Below are positions 33,497 to 43,147 of a stretch of DNA of 64,000 nt, in pieces (the stretch's first letter is position 1; every line of letters begins with the position of its first letter). Where the stretch lies: NCBI RefSeq assembly GCF_000972495.1, contig NZ_LATM01000001.1, forward strand, positions 331,241 to 395,240, given 5' to 3'. This stretch comes from Hymenobacter terrenus (lineage in GTDB: Bacteria > Bacteroidota > Bacteroidia > Cytophagales > Hymenobacteraceae). The notes beneath the pieces were generated by a model. The model ran no database searches and was not told the origin of the DNA. It saw only the letters and a program-made list of their open reading frames with translations. The position numbers were made by a program, and so were the translations under genes.

Positions 33497-33666
33497 AAAA
33501 TTGGGAATGTGCTGTTGCTGGGTGATGGAAATATTTTTAATCAGATCAACACCACAGCTTAAGCGAAAAAGATGAAATTTAAAAGTAAAAAAATTAGCGG
33601 TGGTGTTTACGACACATCAGGAGATCTTACATCAGCAATAAGCGGCTCCAAGAGTTAAGTCTGCCC

Positions 33667-33700
33667 CAAAAATAATGGGGCGACCCACATGGACCGCCCC
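33667..33700 (-). terminator. Terminator of gyrA
   Basis: On the minus strand GGGGCGGTCC and GGGTCGCCCC form a 10-bp stem (with G-U pairs) around ATGT, followed by ATTATTTTT. It lies 15 bases after the gyrA stop. Confidence 0.8.
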
Positions 33701-33715
33701 ACTCCTATTCAGCAA

Positions 33716-36319
33716 TTATGCCAAATCATCGGGCTCGACCACATCTACTACAGCACCCGCTTCCGCAACAACGTCATCCGCGTCCAAAACATTATCGATG
33801 GCTCCACTGGCCGCAACAGCCAACCCATCAGAATCAGCACTCACAACCAGAGTACCATCAGTTTCTTCCTCTTTCTCTTCAGCCTCAACCTTAGCAACCG
33901 AAGAGATTTCATCGTTGCTACCGATTTTAATTAAACGAACGCCCTGCGTAGCCCGGCCAATCGTACGCAACTCACTCATCCGCAAACGAATGGTAATGCC
34001 TGACTTATTAATAATCATCAAGTCATCAGTATCATTTACATCCTTAATAGCAACTAAACTACCCGTTTTCTCTGTGAGTTTCATAGCGCGTACGCCCTTG
34101 CCACCCCGGTTAGTGACACGATATTCATCGAGCGCACTACGCTTACCATAACCATTCTCACTAACAACCAACAGTTCTTGCGAGGGATCAGCGAGACAAA
34201 CCATGCCCACCACTCGGTCTCCGGTTGTATCTGAGAGGGTAATACCTCGTACCCCAGCGGCCGAACGGCCCATTGAGCGCACCTTCGATTCATTGAAGCG
34301 AACAGCGCGGCCGAAACGCGAAGCCAATACTACTTCAGAGTTCGGTGCAAGCAACTGCACGTCCAAAATGCGGTCACCATCGTTGATAGTAATGGCATTG
34401 ATGCCGGCAGTGCGGGGTCGCGAATAAGCCTCCAGCGGAGTTTTCTTCACCGTACCCTGCTCAGTGCAAAACATCAAGTAGGTATTCTCGAGGTAGTCCG
34501 GGTCTTTCAGACCACGCACATTGAGCACAGAACGCACCTTGTCTTCCCTTGGAATTTCAATGAGGTTCTGGATGGGCAAGCCTTTGGTAGCCTTCCCTCC
34601 TTCTGGCACTTCATAGACCTTTAGCCAGAATACCCGACCCAGTTCAGTGAAGAACAGAAGGTACTCGTGGGTAGTGGCAACGAATAAATGCTCGGTAAAG
34701 TCATCCTTTTTGGAGATAGCACCCCGTGAGCCGGCACCACCACGGCCCTGAGCCCGGTACTCGTCAAGATTGGTTCGCTTAATATAGCCTTCGCGACTGA
34801 TAGTAATGACCATCGCCTCATCGGCAATCATGTCCTCAGTGGAGAAGTCCCCACCCACATAGTTAATTTCTGTGCGGCGAGCGTCGCCGTAGCGCTCCCG
34901 AATATCTTCTAATTCGGTTTTGATAATACCACGCTGTAACTCTTCCGAAGCCAACACCGCATTCAGGTGGTCAATGAGGCGCATCAGATCCTCATACTCA
35001 GCCACAATTTTATCACGCTCCAGCCCAGTAAGACGCTGTAAACGCATGTCCAGAATGGCGCGGGCCTGCACTTCACTCAGAGCAAATCGTGAGATGAGCT
35101 GCCCACGGGCCACTTCCGGGTCTCGTGAGCCCCGAATTAGGGCAATAACTTCATCTAGGTGGTCAAGGGCAATCAGTAAGCCTTCCAGAATATGGGCTCG
35201 CTTCTGAGCTTCGGCCAACTCATAGCGAGTGCGGCGAATAATTATCTCAGCCCGGTGCTCAACGAAATACTGAATCAGTTGCTGCAAGTTCAGGGTCATT
35301 GGGCGGCCTTTCACAAGGCACACGTTGTTGACGCCAAAAGAGCTTTGCAGCTGAGTGTAGCGGTACAAGTTGTTGAGCACCACGCTGGGCATAGCGTCGC
35401 GCTTCAGGTCGTAGACGATGCGCATACCGTCGCGGTCCGACTCATCGCGCATGTCTGAAATACCCTCAATCTTCTTGTCGTTGATGAGGGCAGCCGTTTT
35501 TTCAATCATCGACGCCTTATTCACCATGTAGGGAATTTCGGTGACGACAATTTGTTCCTTACCAGTTTTAGTGGTTTCAAACGTAGCCTTAGCCCGCATC
35601 ACAACCCTGCCCCGACCGGTTTCGAAAGCCTGCTTCACGCCCTCGTAGCCGTAAATGATGCCACCAGTGGGGAAGTCAGGAGCCGTCACGTATTGCATGA
35701 GCTCGGCCACCGTAATATCGGGGTTATCGAGATAGGCAATGATGCCGTTTACTACCTCGGTTAGGTTGTGGGGAGCCATGTTGGTGGCCATGCCCACGGC
35801 GATGCCCGACGTACCGTTAACCAGCAGGTTAGGAAATTTGGCAGGCAGTACACTGGGTTCTTCCAACGAGTCATCGAAGTTGGGCTGGAAGTCAACGGTA
35901 TCCTTATCAAGGTCGTTGAGCATTTCGTCGGCAATACGCTTGAGGCGGGCCTCAGTGTAACGCATGGCGGCAGGAGAATCACCGTCGACGGAACCAAAGT
36001 TGCCCTGTCCGTCTACCAACGGATAACGCAAGCTCCAGTCCTGGGCCATGCGCACCATGGTGTCGTATACCGAGCTGTCGCCGTGCGGGTGATATTTACC
36101 CAGTACCTCGCCCACGATACGGGCCGATTTTTTGTAGGATTTGTTGTAGCCCACGCCCAGCTCGCTCATACCGTAGAGCACGCGACGGTGCACGGGCTTC
36201 AGGCCGTCGCGCACATCGGGCAAGGCCCGGGAGATAATGACCGACATCGAGTAGTCGATGTACGCGCCCCGCATCTCATCTTCGATGTTTATCGGAATGA
36301 TTTTTTCGCCTTCCGCCAT
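33716..36319 (-). CDS. gyrA: DNA gyrase subunit A
   Basis: An 867-aa breakage-reunion subunit of DNA gyrase. The active-site Tyr121 is in [10 protein letters not shown]. The quinolone-determining region reads [10 protein letters not shown] with Ser82, Ser83 and Asp86, a susceptible-type pattern at the positions equal to E. coli 83 and 87. The GyrA-box for DNA wrapping is present as QGRGGAG near residue 540, so it is gyrase and not topoisomerase IV. The C-terminus after about residue 815 is an acidic Asp/Glu/Ala/Val tail, typical of GyrA and possibly regulatory. It has its own promoter inside the preceding terminator. Confidence 0.97.
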   Translation of the reverse strand: MAEGEKIIPINIEDEMRGAYIDYSMSVIISRALPDVRDGLKPVHRRVLYGMSELGVGYNKSYKKSARIVGEVLGKYHPHGDSSVYDTMVRMAQDWSLRYPLVDGQGNFGSVDGDSPAAMRYTEARLKRIADEMLNDLDKDTVDFQPNFDDSLEEPSVLPAKFPNLLVNGTSGIAVGMATNMAPHNLTEVVNGIIAYLDNPDITVAELMQYVTAPDFPTGGIIYGYEGVKQAFETGRGRVVMRAKATFETTKTGKEQIVVTEIPYMVNKASMIEKTAALINDKKIEGISDMRDESDRDGMRIVYDLKRDAMPSVVLNNLYRYTQLQSSFGVNNVCLVKGRPMTLNLQQLIQYFVEHRAEIIIRRTRYELAEAQKRAHILEGLLIALDHLDEVIALIRGSRDPEVARGQLISRFALSEVQARAILDMRLQRLTGLERDKIVAEYEDLMRLIDHLNAVLASEELQRGIIKTELEDIRERYGDARRTEINYVGGDFSTEDMIADEAMVITISREGYIKRTNLDEYRAQGRGGAGSRGAISKKDDFTEHLFVATTHEYLLFFTELGRVFWLKVYEVPEGGKATKGLPIQNLIEIPREDKVRSVLNVRGLKDPDYLENTYLMFCTEQGTVKKTPLEAYSRPRTAGINAITINDGDRILDVQLLAPNSEVVLASRFGRAVRFNESKVRSMGRSAAGVRGITLSDTTGDRVVGMVCLADPSQELLVVSENGYGKRSALDEYRVTNRGGKGVRAMKLTEKTGSLVAIKDVNDTDDLMIINKSGITIRLRMSELRTIGRATQGVRLIKIGSNDEISSVAKVEAEEKEEETDGTLVVSADSDGLAVAASGAIDNVLDADDVVAEAGAVVDVVEPDDLA

Positions 36320-36399
36320 TGAGGGGGTTGATAAGCGACTCTAAAAACCCTCGATAAGGATGATTTAAGCCGCATGGTGAACAGTACTTATTACGCGTG

Positions 36400-36430
36400 C
36401 GAAGATACGACAAAAAGGCCACAGCGGCAA
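36400..36430 (-). promoter_or_regulatory. Candidate promoter of gyrA
   Basis: On the minus strand TTG (36428-36430) is followed after 20 bases by TATCTTCG (36400-36407). The same -7 variant precedes rpe. The -33 element sits inside the terminator stem of the upstream lipoprotein gene. The implied leader is about 70 bases. Confidence 0.42.
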
Positions 36431-36447
36431 GCGCTATGGCCTTTTTT
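36412..36447 (-). terminator. Terminator of the small lipoprotein gene
   Basis: AAAAAGGCCACAGCG (36412-36426) and CGCTATGGCCTTTTT (36432-36446) pair with one mismatch and a short loop, with a T-run on either strand. Confidence 0.75.
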
Positions 36448-36463
36448 GAAGGTTTGAGTAGGA

Positions 36464-36694
36464 TTATCTCAATGGTTTGCTCTTGTCGTTGGCGTGAGTG
36501 CCAGCCTTGGGGTTATAGGTTTTAATTTTCTCCCCAATAGCCGGGTTTTGCTTCTTAAACCAAGGCTGGCCTCGGTATTTTACACCGCTGTGCAGATGCA
36601 CCTTGCGCACATGGCAGGATTCGATGGGACAAGTGCGGCAGCTGGCCACCAAAAGGAGCAGCAAACAGGGAACCAAGCGTAGGAGCAGCTTCAT
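36464..36694 (-). CDS. Small Cys-rich lipoprotein
   Basis: A 76-aa protein. The hydrophobic signal ends in the lipobox VASC (Cys19 becomes the lipidated N-terminus), followed by RTCPIESCHVRKVH. Cys22, Cys27 and His28 lie within ten residues of the anchor and could bind metal or form a disulfide. The remainder is basic (YRGQPWFKKQNPAIGEKI...). Function unknown. It lies between the HD hydrolase and gyrA, all on the minus strand, and has its own terminator. Confidence 0.7.
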   Translation of the reverse strand: MKLLLRLVPCLLLLLVASCRTCPIESCHVRKVHLHSGVKYRGQPWFKKQNPAIGEKIKTYNPKAGTHANDKSKPLR

Positions 36695-36756
36695 GATATA
36701 AAGGTAACGGGCAAGTCAAACGGTCGAGCATTGTTTTAACGCCAACTCCTCCCCTT

Positions 36757-37404
36757 TTAGTCAATGCCATCCCATTCGGCCAAGAACTGAGCCACGTAGA
36801 CCTCCATAAAGGCATGGCGCTCCTGCGCTATTTGCCGGGCCCCGTCGGTATGCAATCGGCCTTTGAGGTAAAACAGCTTTTCGTAGAAATGATTGAGTGT
36901 AGGAGCAGTATTCTTCTGGTAACTAGCAAAGCTGTCGTGGGCGACGGGAGCAATAGCCGGGTCGTACAAGGGTCGCCCCTTATGCCCACCATAGGCAAAA
37001 GCACGGGCAATGCCGATGGCCCCAATAGCATCGAGCCGGTCAGCATCCTGAACAATTGCTGCTTCGACAGAAGAAACCGGGGTTTCAACCCCAAGACCTT
37101 TGAAAGATACTTCCCGAATAACGGTCTCAACCCGACGAATCAATTCTTGCGACGCATGTTGGCTCAAGAGCCATTCCCGGGCGGCGCGTGGCCCAGCTTC
37201 ATAGTCGCCATCGTGAAATTTCCAATCGGCGATGTCGTGCAACAGCGCCGCCAGTTCTGTGACCTCCGGGTCGGCCTCGGGTGCAGCAGCTGCAAGACGA
37301 CGGGCCATAACCCACACCCGCCGGATGTGGGCCCAATCGTGACCACTACCTTCACCAGCAAATTTTTGTTCGATAAAGTGAGCAGTGGCGGAAATTATGT
37401 TCAA
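36757..37404 (-). CDS. HD-domain metal-dependent phosphohydrolase
   Basis: A 215-aa protein with the complete HD signature: GHDWAHIRRVWVMARRLA (first His), LAALLHDIADWKFHDGD (the His-Asp pair) and VQDADRLDAIGAIGIARAF (final Asp). Such YedJ-like proteins hydrolyse phosphate esters, often nucleotides; the substrate here is unknown. No fused domains. It precedes the lipoprotein gene by 62 bases. Confidence 0.88.
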   Translation of the reverse strand: MNIISATAHFIEQKFAGEGSGHDWAHIRRVWVMARRLAAAAPEADPEVTELAALLHDIADWKFHDGDYEAGPRAAREWLLSQHASQELIRRVETVIREVSFKGLGVETPVSSVEAAIVQDADRLDAIGAIGIARAFAYGGHKGRPLYDPAIAPVAHDSFASYQKNTAPTLNHFYEKLFYLKGRLHTDGARQIAQERHAFMEVYVAQFLAEWDGID

Positions 37405-37482
37405 AGCAAAAACAGATTATAGTTTAATAATGCACCTCGTCAGAACAACCTAAAAGGAAAGCGGCCATGAAGACTACAAATA

Positions 37483-37518
37483 AAAAAGGGCCTCTACAGC
37501 ACGTAGAGGCCCTTTTTA
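37483..37518. terminator. Bidirectional terminator downstream of tRNA-Thr
   Basis: AAAAAGGGCCTCTAC and GTAGAGGCCCTTTTT (37483-37497 and 37503-37517) are perfect complements with a 5-nt loop. On the minus strand it ends the tRNA transcript. Confidence 0.85.
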
Positions 37519-37527
37519 TGTTACATG

Positions 37528-37600
37528 AGCCGCCTGTCGGACTCGAACCAACGACCCTCTGATTACAAGTCAGAAGCTCTACCAACTGAGCTAAGGCGGC
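37528..37600 (-). tRNA. tRNA-Thr (anticodon TGT)
   Basis: 73 bases on the minus strand fold as a cloverleaf. The acceptor stem is GCCGCCU/AGGCGGC, the D arm GCTCAGTTGGTAGAGC, the anticodon loop CTTGTAATC with anticodon TGT (reads ACA/ACG), and the T arm GTTGGTTCGAGTCCGAC. The discriminator is U. The 3' CCA is not encoded. It is a single gene flanked by terminators on both sides. Confidence 0.95.
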
Positions 37601-37665
37601 TGGTTGGTGACACAAAAGTAAGCAGCCGGCGCAATTTTGCCAGCTTTTTAGTCGATTTTTATAAA

Positions 37666-37698
37666 AAAAGGTCCAGCGTTGGCAACGCTGGACCTTTT
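37666..37698 (-). terminator. Terminator of the DUF349 gene
   Basis: AAAAGGTCCAGCGTT and AACGCTGGACCTTTT are perfect 15-base complements around GGC, 29 bases after the stop codon of the minus-strand gene. Confidence 0.85.
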
Positions 37699-37726
37699 CG
37701 GAATTGGTAATTCGAACGCTATAACC

Positions 37727-40180
37727 TTAGCTGCGAATCAATTTGAGTTGCTTCTTCAGCGTCTCGATGCGCTTTTGACCTTCAGCAATACGTCCCTGAT
37801 ATTCTTCGCGCAATTGAGACGCATTCTTCGACCGAGCGAAGAAATCCAGGTTGGTTTGCAAGGTAGCGTGGTCGTTTTCCAGCTCGTTAATTTCCTTACG
37901 CAGGGCCATTTCCTTGCGTGTGAGCTGCTGCTGGGCTTGCGGACGGGCCTTGAGACGGGCCACCTCTACCTGGAACAACAGCTCATTACGGTCAGCGTAG
38001 CTGATGCCAGGCACGTGGTCAAGATACTTACCGAGCAGCGTCAGGAGCTGCTCCTCACTGCGGTCGGAGGTGCCGCGGCCGGGATGCTCGTCAGTAGTAT
38101 CAAATTCAGCGGCCCAATTGGTCAGCAGCTCTCGGAAACCTTCCAGTGTGCCGGGGTTTTCGGGCGTGAGGGCATTGATCTGGTCGGCGATTTTGTCGAG
38201 GTGAGCCATTTGCTCGACCGACGACTGCTGCACTTTTTCCTCACGCTGCCGGGCTTCGTGCTTCGGACGGTCAAATACAGCGTCGCAGGCGGCGCGGAAG
38301 CGGTGCCAGAGCTTGTCGGCCAGCTTGTCGGGCACACGGCCCACGTCCTTCCACTCCTTCTGCACCCGGATGATGGTCTGACGCGCCGCATCGGCATCAG
38401 GGTTGTTGAGGGCCTCTTCAGCCTGATCGATGAGTGCCTGCTTGGCTTTTACGTTGGCCGATTTCTCGTTGTCAAGAGACTTGAAGAACTCGTTCTTGCG
38501 GTTGAAGAAAGCCTTGTAGGCACCCCAATACTGTTTATTTAGGGCATCAGCTTGAGCGCGGGGCACGAGGCCGGCGGCTTCCCACTCAGCTTTGATTTCC
38601 TGCAACTCATCGGTTTTTGAGCGCCACAGGTTCACCCGGTCGGTATCGAAGGTGGCGAATGGCAGTACACGCTCCAGCAAAGCCTGCTTCACTACCAGGT
38701 TAGCCTTCTCTTGGGTAGAACGCTGTTCTACGAACTCCTTGCGGCGCTGGTGGAGCACGTCGGAAGCGGCTATAAAGCGCTGCCAGAGGGGCTCGCGCTG
38801 GTCGTTGGGCACAGGACCAATGTTCTTCCAATCCTCGTGCAGCTTGGTCAGTTCATCGAGGGCTTTGTTGATGCCGGGCGCCTGGGCCAGGGCCTCAGCC
38901 CGCTTAATGAGGGCCTCTTTCGCTTCCAGATTACGGCGGCGGTCCAGGTCCTTCATCTCCAAAAAGCGACCCTGCTTGCTGTAGTAGATATCGAGCAGAC
39001 CGTGGTAGGTATCCCAAATGGCCTGACTGTCGGTTTGGGGCACGGCGCCGGTAACCTTCCACTCAGCTTGCAGCGCTTTGAGCTTAGCTGAGCTGTCTTT
39101 GGTTTCGGCAGCTTCTACTAGTCCACGTAGTTGATCTAGCAAAGCTTTTTTCTTGGCCAGATTGTCGACGCGACTGGCATCTTCAGCCTTGGAATCCTTG
39201 GCGCGGTTCTCGCGGAATTCCTGCAGGGCTTTGTTTAGCTCCTGTTGGCCTTCGGGCTGCTGAAAAGCGAAGGCTTCGGCCCCCTCGCCGCCTTCGGCAA
39301 ACTTCTGACGGGCGGCACTACGGGCCAAGCCCACATTGGCTTCGTACTGGCGGGTGAGGTCCTGAATCTGCTTGCGGTTGCGGCTGGCATCAGGGCGGCG
39401 CAGTAGCTCCACGAGGTAAGCAGCCTGAGCAGGTAAATCGAGGGCGGTGAAATCGGGTGCAACGGTTTCAGGAACATAATGGTCCTCGCCTTCCCCATCT
39501 GCACCGGTAGCTTCTTCGCCAGCGTCGATGGCTGCTATGTCAGCCGGGGCGCCATTCAAGGGTGTGTCTTCGGAAGTAGGTAGCGCGGCCACCGGCTCAG
39601 TGGCAGTCTCCAGCTCGGGGGCGTTATGCAGGGCCACGGTGGGACGTTCAGGTCCCTGGTCCTCCACGGTAGCCGCAACATCGGACCCGCTCAGGGTCTC
39701 AGGGTCGGCGATGGGCGCGGGGGTAGCACTGGCAATGTGCTCACCGGCGGGCAGGGCTTCGGGGGCCGGCGTGGACGCTTCTTCAACATGAGAGGCAATT
39801 CCTTCACCATAATGAGCCACGGCACGAGCCTGGGAGGCCGATATATCGTGGCCATCTTCGGTCACGATATCAGGCACGTGGTGGGCGGTTTCGGCAGCAG
39901 CGGCCGCTTCCGGTGAGCCAGCATCCGGTGCGGAGCTGCTGACCGGAGCTTCGGCGGTGCCAGCGCCAACGGGTTGGTCGGCGGGCAATGGGGCCATGCC
40001 TTGGGCAGGCGTTTCAATTTGCGCCGCAGAGTCTGGGGAGACGGGTGCGGTGGCCAGATCGGCCGGAGCCGCTTTGCCCTGAATCTCGGCGAGGCGACGT
40101 TGCAAAATAGCCATCCGGTCTTCACCGGCCGGTTCGGAGCCGCCAGCGAGCGGGGCAGTGGGGTTTTCTTCAGCAGCCAT
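37727..40180 (-). CDS. DUF349 repeat protein
   Basis: An 817-aa cytosolic protein. Residues 1 to about 250 are an acidic, Pro/Ala-rich, low-complexity region. The rest carries several DUF349 units of about 75 residues, each with a W-K-x-x-G-x-V-P core: LQAEWKVTGAVPQ, LHEDWKNIGPVPN, IKAEWEAAGLVPR and VQKEWKDVGRVPD. The C-terminal 60 residues form a coiled coil (RKEMALRKEINELENDHATL). DUF349 proteins are widespread in Bacteroidota; the biochemical role is unknown. The transcript has a strong terminator. Confidence 0.88.
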   Translation of the reverse strand: MAAEENPTAPLAGGSEPAGEDRMAILQRRLAEIQGKAAPADLATAPVSPDSAAQIETPAQGMAPLPADQPVGAGTAEAPVSSSAPDAGSPEAAAAAETAHHVPDIVTEDGHDISASQARAVAHYGEGIASHVEEASTPAPEALPAGEHIASATPAPIADPETLSGSDVAATVEDQGPERPTVALHNAPELETATEPVAALPTSEDTPLNGAPADIAAIDAGEEATGADGEGEDHYVPETVAPDFTALDLPAQAAYLVELLRRPDASRNRKQIQDLTRQYEANVGLARSAARQKFAEGGEGAEAFAFQQPEGQQELNKALQEFRENRAKDSKAEDASRVDNLAKKKALLDQLRGLVEAAETKDSSAKLKALQAEWKVTGAVPQTDSQAIWDTYHGLLDIYYSKQGRFLEMKDLDRRRNLEAKEALIKRAEALAQAPGINKALDELTKLHEDWKNIGPVPNDQREPLWQRFIAASDVLHQRRKEFVEQRSTQEKANLVVKQALLERVLPFATFDTDRVNLWRSKTDELQEIKAEWEAAGLVPRAQADALNKQYWGAYKAFFNRKNEFFKSLDNEKSANVKAKQALIDQAEEALNNPDADAARQTIIRVQKEWKDVGRVPDKLADKLWHRFRAACDAVFDRPKHEARQREEKVQQSSVEQMAHLDKIADQINALTPENPGTLEGFRELLTNWAAEFDTTDEHPGRGTSDRSEEQLLTLLGKYLDHVPGISYADRNELLFQVEVARLKARPQAQQQLTRKEMALRKEINELENDHATLQTNLDFFARSKNASQLREEYQGRIAEGQKRIETLKKQLKLIRS

Positions 40181-40270
40181 AAATCTTCGTAAAAGCCAGC
40201 CCAGCGCACGGAGCCAGAGGAGAGAGCAAAAAAAGTGGGAGTAGAATAAAAAGTTGGCCTCACGGCCGCA

Positions 40271-40828
40271 TTAGTTCAGACGAGGGTCTACCGGATAGTT
40301 GGCCAATACTTTAAACCGGCCGCCTTTTTCCCGCAAAATATCCCGCCAAAAGGCATCTGATGCCAAAGTAAACACTTTCCCGGCGCTTGCGGGGTGTCGT
40401 ATCCAACTCTGCCCCTGCATTTCGTTGGCCAACTGCCCTGCCGACCAGCCTGAATACCCGGCAAAAAGCCGCACATCATCGGCCGCCACTATTCCACTGC
40501 CAACGAGGCCCAGCAGTTGTTCAAAGTCGCCACCCCAAAATACATCCTGCCCCAAATCGGTTGCCCCGGGCAGATCGGCGCGGCGGTGGAGGTAGTGCAG
40601 GGTATCAGGTTCGACGGGGCCGCCCACGTAAATAGGCATGTCGGCCGCAGCTGTACCGGCCTGCGCTGGGAGGTCGAGTACGTCGCCGAGGGTGAGTGTG
40701 GTGAGACGATTGAGAACGAGACCAAAAGTGCCTTCTTCGGGCTCATCGCGGCAGAGCAACACGACGCTTCGTTCGAAATTGGGGTCGCCGAGAAACGGCT
40801 GGGAAATGAGCAGGGTACCAGGACGCAT
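40271..40828 (-). CDS. YqgE/AlgH family protein
   Basis: A 185-aa protein from the ATG at 40828 (MRPGTLLISQPFLGDPNFERSVVLL), the standard family start; the frame extends to 40918 without family resemblance. Other family marks: GTFGLVLNRL, IYVGGPVEPDTLHYLH and FAGYSGWSAGQLANEM. AlgH/YqgE proteins are linked to regulation in pseudomonads, but the molecular function is not settled. It is upstream of the DUF349 gene on the same strand and divergent from pdxH. Confidence 0.92.
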   Translation of the reverse strand: MRPGTLLISQPFLGDPNFERSVVLLCRDEPEEGTFGLVLNRLTTLTLGDVLDLPAQAGTAAADMPIYVGGPVEPDTLHYLHRRADLPGATDLGQDVFWGGDFEQLLGLVGSGIVAADDVRLFAGYSGWSAGQLANEMQGQSWIRHPASAGKVFTLASDAFWRDILREKGGRFKVLANYPVDPRLN

Positions 40829-41117
40829 ATGCTGAGAGTTAGTAGGGGAAGGATGGCAGCCGGGGCCGCTGGCTGCTAGTGGCACGCAGCAACCGGCTGG
40901 AAGGTTGCAACTGCGCAACAGCAGCAGCCTTTAAGCACCACCGCATAGCTGCCTTGCGTGTGTTGTTACTTTGTGCCAGCAAGACAGTTTTAACCAGCCA
41001 TTCTTTACAAAAGACTACTGCTTGCTAAAAAATGTTCCTTCCGGCCGGAGCTCCTGCCCCGAGAAATCAAACTCACTGCCTTTATTACTGGCTCATCGTT
41101 ATCTGCTCGTTGAAAAA

Positions 41118-41768
41118 ATGACCGACCCACACCTTGCTGACTTGCGCAAAACCTACGCCCAGCGCACCCTTTCCGAGGCCGACGTGCTACCCGATGCTAT
41201 GCAGCAGTTTCGGGTGTGGCTTGACGAAGCTCTTGCTGCCCAACTCGACGAACCCACGGCTCTAACACTGAGCACAGTGGCAGCCAGTGGGCAGCCTTCG
41301 TCCCGCGTAGTGCTCCTGAAGGGCTTACCCGACGATGCGGGCTTCTTATTTTACACCAACTATGACTCGCGGAAAGGACATGAGCTGACGGCGCAACCCT
41401 TAGCAGCCATCAGCTTTTTTTGGCCGGGCCTGGAGCGGCAGGTTCGGGTGGAGGGCCGGGTGGAAAAAGCTCCGGAAACCATGTCTACTGAATATTTTCA
41501 GAGCCGGCCGCGCAGCAGTCAGCTGGGTGCCTGGGCTTCACCCCAAAGCCAAATAATTGGCAGCCGCGAGGAGCTGGAAGCCCGCGAAGCCGAAGTGGCC
41601 AGCACGTTTGGTGCCCAAGACCCGCTGCCACGCCCACCGCACTGGGGCGGCTACATTTTACGGCCCCACCGAGTAGAATTCTGGCAGGGCCGCCCGAGCC
41701 GCCTGCACGACCGGATTGTGTACGAACTAGAAGACAACGCTTGGTGGCGCAGTCGATTGGCTCCGTGA
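41118..41768 (+). CDS. pdxH: Pyridoxamine 5'-phosphate oxidase
   Basis: A 216-aa FMN enzyme producing pyridoxal 5'-phosphate. FMN and substrate motifs are present: SSRVVLLKG, FYTNYDSRKGHEL, SRPRSSQLGAWASPQSQ and, at the C-terminus, VEFWQGRPSRLHDRIVY with the catalytic Arg and His. The ATG at 41118 is the usual family start. The open frame upstream to 40971 is not protein-like. Confidence 0.95.
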   Translation: MTDPHLADLRKTYAQRTLSEADVLPDAMQQFRVWLDEALAAQLDEPTALTLSTVAASGQPSSRVVLLKGLPDDAGFLFYTNYDSRKGHELTAQPLAAISFFWPGLERQVRVEGRVEKAPETMSTEYFQSRPRSSQLGAWASPQSQIIGSREELEAREAEVASTFGAQDPLPRPPHWGGYILRPHRVEFWQGRPSRLHDRIVYELEDNAWWRSRLAP

Positions 41769-41803
41769 AGTCATTTTTTATTTAATAATCATACAATTAT
41801 CAT

Positions 41804-43147
41804 TTGTCTAATAGAATTTTGGCTGAAATTCAACCCATTCGCGGCTGGCGATACAACCCGACGCTCAGCGCGGATATTGATAATTATGTGTCGCCATTAT
41901 TTGATGTAGTGTCGGCGAAGCAGCGGGAGGCGCTGTACCGCAATCCGCTCAACTCCATTCACCTATCGGTGCCCCAGACTAATGACCCGGCGGGTGCGGC
42001 CCTGGCGCGGCTGCGCGAATGGCAAGCCAGTGGGGTATTGCGACAGGATGAATTGCCGGGCATCTACGCCTACTATCAGTACTTTCGGCTGACGGGCAGC
42101 ACCCGCGAATACTGCCGCAAGGGCTTCATGTGCCACATTTGGGCCTATGATTGGGACGAGGATGTGGTGCTGCGCCACGAGAATACCCTGCCGGCCTCGG
42201 TGAATGACCGGGCTGAACTGCTGGCCCGGACGCAGTTCCAAACCAGCGCCACGCACGGCCTGTACCGCGACGAGGATTTCGAGTTGGAAACCTACCTGGA
42301 CGAGGCCATGCGCTCGCCGCTGTATGAGACGGAGGAAGATTACCAGGGCGCCCGCGATGTGCTGGCCGTGATTCAGGACGCGGCCATAATCCGGCGGTTT
42401 CAGCAAGTATTGAGCGCCCGGCAGGTGATTCTGGCCGATGGCCACCACCGCTACGAAGGCTCCCTGGCTTACCGGCAGGCGCGCGAGCTGGCGGCCAATG
42501 GCACGGCCACCGGACGTGAACCGTGGAACTATCACCTCATATACCTGACCAATGCAGCGGCCGACGACCTGCGCATTCTGCCCACCCACCGCCTGCTACT
42601 AGAGCTACCCGGCGGCTTGAGTGACGCCGAGCTGCTGGCCCGGTTAGTCCCATATTTCACCGTGCTGCCGCAGGAAGATGCCACTTACCTGCCCGAAATA
42701 ATTGCTGGCAAGCGCTGGGCTTTTGGGCTGTACCTGAATGGGCAGGCGTATAAAATTCGCTTGCGGGCGGAGGCCCATCACTTGCTGGATTGGGAAACGA
42801 CCGAGGAAGTGAAGACGCTGGATTTGACAGTCCTACACTTTTTCGTTTTGGAAAGAGCACTGGGCATCATTGGCCCCGACGCACAACGGACGTGGCAAGG
42901 CGTGACGTACGTCCGCAATTTTGCCGAATGCCTGCAACGCGTCGACCGCGGCGAGGCCCGGGCAGCCTTCATCGTCAACGAAGTGAGCATGGCCGAAGTG
43001 GAAGCCGTGTGCCACTCCGGGGCCGTGATGCCGCCCAAGTCGACGTTTTTTTACCCCAAAACCATTGGGGGCTTCCTGTTCAGCAGTATTGCCGATGAGG
43101 AAGCAGGCAATTTATTCGCCGAGTATTTTCAAGACCTTCCTTCGTGA
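41804..43147 (+). CDS. DUF1015 family protein
   Basis: A 447-aa protein of the DUF1015 family. Characteristic segments: NYVSPLFDVVSAKQREALYRNPLNSIHL, IYAYYQYF, LADGHHRYEGSLAYRQ and PKSTFFYPKTIGGFLF. The HHRYE motif suggests a catalytic or nucleotide site. In many genomes the family accompanies serine-biosynthesis genes, but none is here. The start is TTG. Its stop overlaps the GTG of maf by four bases, so translational coupling is expected. Confidence 0.87.
   Translation: MSNRILAEIQPIRGWRYNPTLSADIDNYVSPLFDVVSAKQREALYRNPLNSIHLSVPQTNDPAGAALARLREWQASGVLRQDELPGIYAYYQYFRLTGSTREYCRKGFMCHIWAYDWDEDVVLRHENTLPASVNDRAELLARTQFQTSATHGLYRDEDFELETYLDEAMRSPLYETEEDYQGARDVLAVIQDAAIIRRFQQVLSARQVILADGHHRYEGSLAYRQARELAANGTATGREPWNYHLIYLTNAAADDLRILPTHRLLLELPGGLSDAELLARLVPYFTVLPQEDATYLPEIIAGKRWAFGLYLNGQAYKIRLRAEAHHLLDWETTEEVKTLDLTVLHFFVLERALGIIGPDAQRTWQGVTYVRNFAECLQRVDRGEARAAFIVNEVSMAEVEAVCHSGAVMPPKSTFFYPKTIGGFLFSSIADEEAGNLFAEYFQDLPS

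Noticed and set aside
33716..36319. Quinolone-resistance change in gyrA
   Set aside because: The determining region keeps Ser at the position equal to E. coli 83 and Asp at that equal to 87.
37528..37600. Integration site at the tRNA-Thr gene
   Set aside because: No direct repeat of the tRNA 3' end and no integrase was found in either flank.
37424..37615. 63-codon open frame across the tRNA-Thr gene
   Set aside because: It runs through the terminator and the whole tRNA, a typical artefact of tRNA sequence.
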